Assembly (NCBI RefSeq): GCF_021440085.1
Contig: NZ_JAKCPW010000001.1
Coordinates: 1,302,001 to 1,366,000 of the forward strand
DNA: 64,000 bases
Source of the DNA: Dyadobacter sp. CY261
Lineage (GTDB): Bacteria; Bacteroidota; Bacteroidia; Cytophagales; Spirosomataceae
Reading direction: 5' to 3'
Under the pieces are notes generated by a model. That model worked only from the letters and a program-made list of their open reading frames with translations. It was not told the DNA's origin and did not search any database. The position numbers were made by a program, and so were the translations under genes. Shown piece by piece: positions 34,084 to 41,023 of this stretch (position 1 is its first letter; each line of letters starts with the position of its first letter).

Positions 34084-34668
34084 ATGGAGGAATCGCTAAA
34101 ATTGCTTCAATCGGTCGTGCAGGCCATTCATCCGCTCGACGCAGCCGACTGGGACGCCTTGTCCCGGATTTGGAAACCCTTTTCGGCAAGAAGGAAGGAA
34201 ATCATTTCCGTGCCCGGCGAAACGGAACGCTATCTCTATTTTGTGACAGAGGGTGTCCAGCGAATCTACTATCTCGATGATCAGAACCGCGAGGCGACGC
34301 TTGCCTTCACCTACCGGCCATCGTTCGGAGGTATTATCGATTCGGTACTGCTGGAAGTACCTTCGCGCTACTATTATGAGACGCTTACACCTTCAAGCTT
34401 TATCCGTGCACCTTATGCGGAGTTCAAGGAGCTTGCACAGCAGCGACCGGCTATCGAGCGCATGTTACGGAGAGGCATCACTCAAACACTATCGGGAATT
34501 CTGGAACGGCTCGTAGAGGTGCAATGCTTTTCTTCGGAAGACAAATTCAGGAACCTGCTCAAACGTAGCCCGCATATCCTGCAACTGGTGCCGCACAAAT
34601 ACCTCGCCACTTATCTGGGAATCGATCCAACGAATTTCAGCAAGCTTGTGAACAAGGTCCGGATATGA
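34084..34668 (+). CDS. Crp/Fnr-family cyclic-nucleotide-binding-type regulator
   Basis: A 194-residue protein with a cyclic-nucleotide-binding-like jelly roll (SVPGETERYLYFVTEGVQRI, about residues 40-60) and a C-terminal helix-turn-helix (HKYLATYLGIDPTNFSKL). The ATG at 34084 is preferred to the TTG at 34066. The ligand pocket does not show a clear cAMP-binding signature, which is common in the Bacteroidota group of this family. It follows the trehalose gene by 27 bases and may be co-transcribed with it. Confidence 0.88.
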   Translation: MEESLKLLQSVVQAIHPLDAADWDALSRIWKPFSARRKEIISVPGETERYLYFVTEGVQRIYYLDDQNREATLAFTYRPSFGGIIDSVLLEVPSRYYYETLTPSSFIRAPYAEFKELAQQRPAIERMLRRGITQTLSGILERLVEVQCFSSEDKFRNLLKRSPHILQLVPHKYLATYLGIDPTNFSKLVNKVRI

Positions 34669-34740
34669 AAATGTTGGTTTTTACCAAATATTTCATAAGC
34701 CGCGTTGCACAACTTTGCATTGTCAAAATTATCGAACCCC

Positions 34741-35304
34741 ATGAAAACTGTCAATAAGAAAGAACTGCTGCTACGGCTCGACGACCAGGTTGAACAACAT
34801 ATCACGGATGTGGTTGCATTATTTCAAAACCTGGACAACGAGTTTCTGAACCGGCCGTCGGCCACCGGCGGATGGAGTATCGCGCAATGTCTCGATCACC
34901 TGAATAGTTACGGGTATTACTATCTGCCTAAAATGCGTGAAAAGCTCCATGTGGCACCGTACAGTTCAAAGGAAGATTTCACCAGCACTTGGATAGGTGC
35001 CTATTTCGCCAAAATGATGGACCCTGACACCGGGAAGCGAAAATATAAAGCCTTCAAAGGGCACATTCCGCCATCAGACCTTAATGCAGCAGTAGTGGTG
35101 AGCGAGTTTATCCGTCAGCAAGAGGAGCTTTTGCGCCTTCTACGTAGCGGCTTAAACAAAGATCTTGACGCCATGCGCATTCCTGTGTCGATCCTGCCAT
35201 TCATCCGCATGAAGGTCGGTGATGTTTTCCAGTTCATCATCGCGCACAACGAGCGCCATATGCGTCAAGCCAAGCGGAACCTGGTACCACAAAGCATTTA
35301 TTAG
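34741..35304 (+). CDS. DinB-family protein (DinB_2)
   Basis: A 187-residue four-helix protein of the DinB/YfiT superfamily, which includes metal-dependent thiol transferases and many uncharacterised members. Candidate metal-binding histidines are in GGWSIAQCLDHLNSYG and IIAHNERHMRQAKR. The ATG at 34741 is used; the frame from 34705 is longer but lacks conserved content. Biochemical role is unknown. Confidence 0.88.
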   Translation: MKTVNKKELLLRLDDQVEQHITDVVALFQNLDNEFLNRPSATGGWSIAQCLDHLNSYGYYYLPKMREKLHVAPYSSKEDFTSTWIGAYFAKMMDPDTGKRKYKAFKGHIPPSDLNAAVVVSEFIRQQEELLRLLRSGLNKDLDAMRIPVSILPFIRMKVGDVFQFIIAHNERHMRQAKRNLVPQSIY

Positions 35305-35359
35305 TCCAAAAATAGAAGCGACAGCTGGTGCAGAGCTCCTGCGCCGGCTTTTTATGTAC

Positions 35360-35390
35360 AAAAAAGCAGCTCCGGAAGCCGGAACTGCTT
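35360..35390 (-). terminator. Terminator for the small HMA-like gene
   Basis: On the minus strand AAGCAGTTCCGG and CCGGAGCTGCTT pair with one internal mismatch and are followed by TTTTT. It lies downstream of the 35438-35701 gene. Confidence 0.75.
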
Positions 35391-35437
35391 GTGAAAAAAG
35401 GGCATTTGAACAAGTGATAAACGGTCAGTAAGTGCTG

Positions 35438-35701
35438 CTACGCCAGTGAAATGCCGTTGGTTTCCAACCGGGTTTCATTTATGTTTTCGAGTTTAATAAA
35501 GTGGCATACATATCCCGCGGAGCGCAATGCCAACTGGATACGTGTGAAATCAGATAGTTCGGAAGTCAGGGTCAGTAGAAAATCCTGAAAATCGTAGGCC
35601 CAGTGCTTAACATTCAATTGTTTCAGACAGTCATGCAATTGCTGCAACGACTTGCTTGCCTGAATGTGGGTTCGGAAGAAAATTTTATATGTATTGCCCA
35701 T
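35438..35701 (-). CDS. Small protein resembling a heavy-metal-associated (HMA) domain without the CXXC site
   Basis: An 87-residue protein whose layout fits the beta-alpha-beta-beta-alpha-beta HMA fold: YKIFFRTHI, helix KSLQQLHDCLKQL, strand KHWAYDFQDFLLTLTS, helix FTRIQLALRSAGYVCHFI. Where HMA chaperones have CXXC the sequence is HIQAS, so metal binding by that site is not expected. The gene has its own ATG and a terminator downstream, which supports a real gene. The fold assignment is by eye. Confidence 0.6.
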   Translation of the reverse strand: MGNTYKIFFRTHIQASKSLQQLHDCLKQLNVKHWAYDFQDFLLTLTSELSDFTRIQLALRSAGYVCHFIKLENINETRLETNGISLA

Positions 35702-35824
35702 TGTTGTTTACTTGAATTTGGCGGGATGTTACCAAATCAACTCAGATCGCTGATTTAATTTGTCAAAAATAGCTCTTATTTAAAATGATTACAAATAAGT
35801 AGGGTTAATATTTTCTATAAAAAT

Positions 35825-35867
35825 AAAAAAGCCTCGCAACCATGATACCAAGTTGCGAAGCTTTTTT
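35825..35867. terminator. Bidirectional terminator downstream of the dipeptidase
   Basis: TCGCAAC and GTTGCGA plus the flanking AAGC/GCTT form a hairpin with A and T runs on both sides. It lies about 75 bases after the dipeptidase stop. The rest of the 35702-35941 gap holds no gene. Confidence 0.75.
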
Positions 35868-35941
35868 GAGAACTCCTTTTAGTGCTATATTAAGAATTTA
35901 TTAGATTTAATAAATTCTTCTAAATGAGTGGGCTAATGTGG

Positions 35942-37012
35942 TCAAGCCCAGTTTCTTTCCAGAAAACCGACCCAGTTTCGCCACATAATATGCTCAATGT
36001 CGCTTTCCGTGTAACCACGTTGCCGAAGTAGTGCAGGGATGGTCTGCAAATCTGCGATTGAGTCCATGTCACCAGGTGACTGCTCTTTGCCGTAAGCGCC
36101 ATCGAGGTCGGAACCGATCCCAACATGCAATGCATTGCCTGCAATCTGACAAATGTGGTCGATGTGCTGCACGACATGTTCGATTTTCAGGCCGGTATTT
36201 TCCGGTGTCGATTTACCGCGTATCCAGCCGGGGATCATCATCCAGGCATCAAACGCCATGCCGATCACCGCGCCGCGATCGAGCAACACTTTGATCATTT
36301 CGTCCGAAAACTGGCGGTTATGCGGGGTGATGGCGCGCACCAGGTTATGGCTCGCCCATACCGGCCCACGATACAAATCCATGGCTTCCCAGAATGCCGT
36401 ATCGCACAAATGCGTGGCGTCGAGGATCATATCCAGTTGATCCATTTCGCGGAGCAGGTCTTTGCCTCTTTCGCTTAGCGGAGCATCAGAATCCGTTCCA
36501 TAGGCATATACGCCCGGGCCATAATGCGCGGGTCCGATGGCGCGCAAGCCGTAACCATAAGCGGTTTCGAGGTTTTTGAGACTTACAAATGAATCGGCAC
36601 CTTCGAGGCTCAGAATGTAGCCGATAGGCAGGCCTTCCGTCGATTCGGCATTTTGCCAAAGTTCGAGGTGGTTACGAAGCCCTGCCAGTCCGGTGATCTG
36701 CACCATTTCGCCGGCATCTTCCATGGCTTTGTACCAGGCAACCTGCGCCTGCGTGATGGCCCAAGCCTGCGCCTGCGAATGCCAGCCAGGAATCTTGCTG
36801 TCGGGTTTGATATAACGGCCGATTTGCGTGGCTACGCAAATGCCGATATTGCCTTTCCGCATTTCGGGAAAGCTGACGACTCCCTTCCCGCGATCGGGTT
36901 TGTCGGTGAGGTCTTTTTCGCGTTCGCGGATCGAATAAAGGTCTTGGGTAAGGTCCCGGTTCCATTCCACGGCGTTCATGGAAAGGTCCAGGTGGGCGTC
37001 AAAGAGGAACAT
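35942..37012 (-). CDS. Membrane-dipeptidase family (M19) zinc dipeptidase
   Basis: A 356-residue renal-dipeptidase-type hydrolase. The family's first zinc motif HxD is at residues 6-8 (FDAHLDLSMNAVEW); other expected ligands are the glutamate in SLEGADSF and histidines in LDATHLCD and ASHNLVRAI, with IGSDLDGAYG near the end. M19 enzymes cleave dipeptides, including many with a D-residue at the C-terminus. There is no signal peptide, so it is probably cytoplasmic. It is the last gene of a leftward group with a D-amino-acid-type PLP enzyme, which points to D-containing dipeptides. An 8-bp repeat array abuts its start codon. Confidence 0.9.
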   Translation of the reverse strand: MFLFDAHLDLSMNAVEWNRDLTQDLYSIREREKDLTDKPDRGKGVVSFPEMRKGNIGICVATQIGRYIKPDSKIPGWHSQAQAWAITQAQVAWYKAMEDAGEMVQITGLAGLRNHLELWQNAESTEGLPIGYILSLEGADSFVSLKNLETAYGYGLRAIGPAHYGPGVYAYGTDSDAPLSERGKDLLREMDQLDMILDATHLCDTAFWEAMDLYRGPVWASHNLVRAITPHNRQFSDEMIKVLLDRGAVIGMAFDAWMMIPGWIRGKSTPENTGLKIEHVVQHIDHICQIAGNALHVGIGSDLDGAYGKEQSPGDMDSIADLQTIPALLRQRGYTESDIEHIMWRNWVGFLERNWA

Positions 37013-37014
37013 TG

Positions 37015-37098
37015 GTCAATGAGTGAATGAGTGGATGAGTGGATGAGTGGATGAGTGAATGAGTGAATGAGTGAATGTGAGTGAATGTGAGTGATTGG
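37015..37098. repeat. 8-bp tandem repeat array abutting the dipeptidase start codon
   Basis: Eight units of the form GTGAATGA/GTGGATGA run from 37015 to 37078, then decay. On the minus strand the array begins two bases before the dipeptidase ATG and so occupies the ribosome-binding region. Related short matches occur at 37195-37255 and 38410-38425. Confidence 0.9.
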
Positions 37099-37264
37099 AT
37101 TTTGAATTGAAGGATTGGACACTCAGGCTTAAAATGGTATGACAATTGAAATGAATTGAATTGAATTCGAGCTCTGGGTTGTTCTAACACTCATCGGATC
37201 GTTCAAAATTCAATCTCATTCACTCATTCAAAATTCACTCATCGAATCATCAAACTTCTCAAAA

Positions 37265-38377
37265 TCAAATAGTTATGCGTCTGCTGCGTGCGGTAATCTT
37301 CCATTCGCTTGTCACACTTCCGTCTTCGATCACGGTTGCAAAGTCGTGCAACGCTACGGTCGGGCAGATGTGGTAGGGTAGGGCGTAAAAGACATCGCCG
37401 ATCTGAATGCCTTCCCATACGTCGGTGTTTACCTGGATCACGCCGTGTTCTTCGCTTTGGCTCAGCAGGGTGTATTCCGACAAATTCAGTAGCCGTAATC
37501 GGTTTTCAATCGGGTTTTCGGCGGCGATCGCTTTGTGCCCGAGATCGACGGTTATGGTCCCGGGAGTTGGCTTGGATATGACGCGGGTTATGATCAGCGC
37601 GGCGTGTTCGAATGGCTGGCCGTCGAAGCGATCGCCATAGCCCCAATCCCATAGCACATTGGTTCCCGGACTTAAATATACATCCGGCCGAAGCGTGTGC
37701 ACTGTAAATGAAGGCGAACCTCCGACGATGATCATCGGCTCATAGCCGCATTCTGTTTCAATGCGATCGAGGAGCGGGAGTACTTTTTCGAAAGCTTCAT
37801 CGGCCGCAGCTTTGCGTTCCGAAAATTCAGGGTTGCGGATTTGGCCGTCGTAAATGTGAACGCCGCCGAAAGAAAGACCTTCCAGGCTGTTCACATACCG
37901 ATACAAGGAAAGCAGTGTTTCGTCGGTGGCATGCCCGGTACGGTTCATGCCGTTATTGACGTCCAGAAAGGCTCTTGCACGCAGCCCGCGTGCAAGAGCG
38001 GCTTCACTCAGTTGTGTGGCGGTTGCTTCATTATCGACCAACGAAGCGAAAGTGGTGGCCGGGAATTTTTCGCGAAGCGCAAAGAGGCGATCGATATTTG
38101 GGCCAACGAGCTGGTAGGCGACCAGCACCCAAGGTGCGCCGGCCCCGGCAACCATTTCTGCTTCCGCGATGGTTGCGCATTTGAACTTCGATATACCAGC
38201 AGAAAGTTGGATTTCGACAACCTCCGGGCACTTATGGGTTTTCACATGCGGCACCAGCCTTTCCGGCGAGCCCGCAATATTCACCATACTACGGATATTG
38301 CTTTCAATGCGGTCTTTATAGAATAGGAGCGAGGGAGAGATTACTTCTCCGGGGTTGGTTAGCTGGTACCAGGACAT
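37265..38377 (-). CDS. PLP-dependent D-threonine aldolase/D-serine dehydratase-like enzyme
   Basis: A 370-residue fold-type III PLP enzyme (alanine-racemase-like barrel). The PLP lysine is in VPHVKTHKCPEV. FLDVNNGMNRTGH and GGSPSFTVHTL match phosphate-binding regions, and the C-terminal YHICPTVALHDF has the His and Cys that hold a metal in D-threonine aldolase and eukaryotic-type D-serine dehydratase. It would cleave a D-3-hydroxyamino acid or deaminate D-serine. The neighbouring RidA and GntP-family permease favour D-serine dehydratase chemistry, but the sequence alone does not decide. Confidence 0.85.
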   Translation of the reverse strand: MSWYQLTNPGEVISPSLLFYKDRIESNIRSMVNIAGSPERLVPHVKTHKCPEVVEIQLSAGISKFKCATIAEAEMVAGAGAPWVLVAYQLVGPNIDRLFALREKFPATTFASLVDNEATATQLSEAALARGLRARAFLDVNNGMNRTGHATDETLLSLYRYVNSLEGLSFGGVHIYDGQIRNPEFSERKAAADEAFEKVLPLLDRIETECGYEPMIIVGGSPSFTVHTLRPDVYLSPGTNVLWDWGYGDRFDGQPFEHAALIITRVISKPTPGTITVDLGHKAIAAENPIENRLRLLNLSEYTLLSQSEEHGVIQVNTDVWEGIQIGDVFYALPYHICPTVALHDFATVIEDGSVTSEWKITARSRRITI

Positions 38378-38521
38378 GCAGTTTCAATTTTGACCGGGTC
38401 GCCGGTGCAATGAGTGAATGATTGAATGCTTCGATGTAAGAATATTCATTAAATCAGGGTCTAATTAGGACTTGTTGCCCAGTGAGGGTTGCTGACAAAA
38501 CAAACTATTCAATCATTAAAA

Positions 38522-38998
38522 TTACTTTTCTTCAAGCTCAAACATCGCCTCGATCTCTACCGGAATATTATCAGGCAGCGTGCCCATGCCTACGGCGCTT
38601 CTTACGCCGATGCCGTTTTCTTCACCCCAAACTTTGGCGAAGAGCTCGCTGCATCCGTTGATGATATAGGGATGTCTTTCAAAATCAGTTGTACCGTTAA
38701 CCATGCCGAGGACCTTGATCACTCTTTTTACACGGTTAAGGCTTCCGAGATTGGCTTTCAGCGTCGATAAGATCGCCAGGCCTACCTGACGTGCGGCGAG
38801 CTTGCCTTGCTCCGCATCGAGGTCTTTGCCGATCCGGCCGATGATCAGGGAACCGTCATCCTGTACAGTACCATGGCCCGAAACGTATACCCAGCGCTTG
38901 TCAACGATTAACAAAGGTTTATAAACGCCGACCGGTTTCGGGGCAGGGGGGAGGTTAAGGCCAAGGGCAGCGAAATTTGATTCAGGTGTATTGTCCAT
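38522..38998 (-). CDS. RidA (YjgF/YER057c/UK114) family enamine/imine deaminase
   Basis: A 158-residue trimeric RidA-family protein. The key arginine is in GVRSAVGMGTLP and the acidic end is in VEIEAMFELEEK. RidA proteins hydrolyse reactive enamines and imines such as 2-aminoacrylate made by PLP serine/threonine dehydratases. Its position just upstream of the PLP enzyme in a co-directional group fits clearing the intermediate from D-serine breakdown. The sequence belongs to a subgroup longer than E. coli RidA. Confidence 0.9.
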   Translation of the reverse strand: MDNTPESNFAALGLNLPPAPKPVGVYKPLLIVDKRWVYVSGHGTVQDDGSLIIGRIGKDLDAEQGKLAARQVGLAILSTLKANLGSLNRVKRVIKVLGMVNGTTDFERHPYIINGCSELFAKVWGEENGIGVRSAVGMGTLPDNIPVEIEAMFELEEK

Positions 38999-39020
38999 AA
39001 TAGTAAAGAGAATTGAAGTG

Positions 39021-39040
39021 CCGTTCGGTTCAACGAACGG
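39021..39040. repeat. 20-bp palindromic element, family member 2
   Basis: CCGTTCGGTTCAACGAACGG forms a 7-bp stem. It keeps the outer CCGT/ACGG of the other two elements but has different paired bases inside. Confidence 0.7.
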
Positions 39041-39250
39041 GGGTGATTGGCTACTGATTTTATTGTTATTGATCTTATTCTTCTGATTTTAAGCAATTAT
39101 TAGACTGTTGATCTTGATCTGTCATTCTTGATCTTGTTGATTTGGAGCTGGATCTAGCAATCTTAATCTATTAATCTCGAACGGCAAGGCGATAATACAA
39201 AGATTCACAACAGCGTTCTTCATACCCTTTTTTGAATATAAAATCTAATA

Positions 39251-39270
39251 CCGTCCGTTTTAACGGACGG
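39251..39270. repeat. 20-bp palindromic element, family member 3
   Basis: CCGTCCGTTTTAACGGACGG forms a 9-bp stem. It lies with member 2 in the 436-base gap between the permease and RidA genes. That gap also has low-complexity TTGATCTT runs (39070-39180) and two degenerate copies of a GGCCTGCTT-containing unit (39290-39415), and no gene. Confidence 0.8.
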
Positions 39271-39434
39271 AAAACGACTTAGAAGCGTCGGCTTGGGTCC
39301 TGTAATACGGTACTCCGTCAGCTTAGGCCTGCTTCGAACCTCGACGGCTGGTTCTTTAGAGTTCCGCTGGCCAAGGCCTGCTTATACCGAACTCCGCCGG
39401 TAACGCCGGGTTCCTCTTAGTTTTTTCGGCAGCC

Positions 39435-40739
39435 TTACACGAACAAATTTAGCACTAAAACGCCCAGTAAACCCATAATTGACACAATTGTTTCCATAAC
39501 GGACCAAGTCAGGATCGTGTCTTTGATGCTTAGATTGAAGTATTCCTTGAAGAGCCAGAAGCCACCGTCGTTTAGGTGGGAGAACATCAAACTGCCTGAA
39601 CCAATGGCCAGTACGAGGAGCTCTGGCGGTACAGCAGAATTGGCGAGCAATGGTGCCAGGATGCCTACTGTGGTTAATCCTGCTACAGTGGCGGAACCGA
39701 CGCAAACGCGGATAACCGCCGCAATTGCCCAGCTAAGCAGGAGCGGGGAAATGTCCATGCCTTTTAGGTTCTCGGCAATGTAGGTGCTCACGCCGCTAGC
39801 GGTCATGATTTCTTTAAAAACGCCTGCACCGGCGATGATCAGCAAAATGGTGGAAACACCCTTGAATGCTTCTTCCATCGATTTGCTTACCTTTTTCATG
39901 TTCATCCCGCGCTTCACGCCTAATACATATGCGGCGAAAAGAACCGAAACGAGCATGCCGAAATAGGGTTCAGCAAGGAGGCCGATCAGTTTATTTTCCG
40001 GGTAAATGCGTTTGATGCCCGACATGGTTGTAAGAAGAAACACCGGAAGCAGTGCAGTAACAATGCTAATGCCGAGTCCGGGAAGCTCCGCCGTTGGTCT
40101 TGGCTTTACATCAAATAAGTCTTCATCAGGCTTGGGCTGGAAACGTTTCAAGGTACTTCCGAAAATAGGGCCGGCGATAGCGATAGCAGGAATAGACACG
40201 ATTATGCCGTATAATAGGGTCTTACCCAGGTCGGCATGGAGCTGGCTCGCGATCGCCGCCGGGGAAGGGTGGGGTGGGAGGTACCCGTGCGCTACCGATA
40301 ATGCAGATAACATTGGAATACCTACATATAATAATGGTAAACGCGCGGTTGCGCTGATCATGAAAATCAGCGGGATCACAATGACAAAGCCCGCATTGTA
40401 AAAAAGTGGTATCCCTATCACAAACCCGGCAAGCGCCATACCCCATTGAATGTATTTTTTTCCAAAGAGCCCGATGAGTGCGTCGGTAATGCGCTGCGCC
40501 GCTCCACTGTCAGCCACCATCTTCCCCAGCATCGCCCCGAACCCGACTATGAGTACAAGGTCGCCCAGAGTCCCTCCCACACCTTTTTGGATGGCCTTGC
40601 TAACCGTTTCGACATCCAACCCGCTACCTAGCCCGAGAGCGATGGAAACCAGCAGAAAGGAAATGAAAGTGTCGATTTTGAACCAGGCAATAAGTACAAT
40701 AAGCGCAAGGATTGCGATAAAGGTTAATAGTAAAGGCAT
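39435..40739 (-). CDS. GntP-family permease (gluconate/D-serine symporter family)
   Basis: A 434-residue inner-membrane transporter with about 12-14 hydrophobic segments. GLGSGLDVETVSKAIQKG and LIVGFGAMLGKMVADSGAAQRI near the N-terminus and FSHLNDGGFWLFKEYFNLS near the C-terminus are GntP landmarks. The family includes gluconate permeases and the D-serine transporter DsdX. The genes downstream on the same strand (RidA, PLP enzyme, dipeptidase) favour a D-serine or related substrate; gluconate cannot be excluded because sugar-acid genes occur elsewhere in the window. Confidence 0.9.
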   Translation of the reverse strand: MPLLLTFIAILALIVLIAWFKIDTFISFLLVSIALGLGSGLDVETVSKAIQKGVGGTLGDLVLIVGFGAMLGKMVADSGAAQRITDALIGLFGKKYIQWGMALAGFVIGIPLFYNAGFVIVIPLIFMISATARLPLLYVGIPMLSALSVAHGYLPPHPSPAAIASQLHADLGKTLLYGIIVSIPAIAIAGPIFGSTLKRFQPKPDEDLFDVKPRPTAELPGLGISIVTALLPVFLLTTMSGIKRIYPENKLIGLLAEPYFGMLVSVLFAAYVLGVKRGMNMKKVSKSMEEAFKGVSTILLIIAGAGVFKEIMTASGVSTYIAENLKGMDISPLLLSWAIAAVIRVCVGSATVAGLTTVGILAPLLANSAVPPELLVLAIGSGSLMFSHLNDGGFWLFKEYFNLSIKDTILTWSVMETIVSIMGLLGVLVLNLFV

Positions 40740-40925
40740 AGGTGAAAATTGTCGAAAATTAAGCTTTTGCTAATAAGCTGGAAGAACGGGATTTTTAATG
40801 ATAGATGCCAAATTAGTTTTCCTTCGGAATTTCTGAGAGGTAATGGGCGGATTGTCACGCATATACGCCCGCACGGGCAAAATAGCACAAAAGATAGTTT
40901 GTTAGAATGCTTTAAAATAGCGAAA

Positions 40926-40952
40926 TTTGACTTTTTAGTACCGATAAGTTTG
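40926..40952 (+). promoter_or_regulatory. Candidate gyrA promoter
   Basis: TTTG (40926-40929) and TAAGTTTG (40945-40952) match Bacteroidota -33 and -7 elements, though the 15-base spacing is shorter than usual. The gyrA ATG is 72 bases further on. Confidence 0.35.
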
Positions 40953-41023
40953 TATTAATCCGTTGGGCAGTTGCATATTATCGATTCGCTCAATTTAAAA
41001 TTTTGATTCTTTTCTAATTCTCT

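Noticed and set aside
37015..37098. Possible CRISPR or coding repeat
   Set aside because: An 8-bp microsatellite-like array with no spacers; minus-frame translation is only a His/Ser/Thr/Leu/Ile run.
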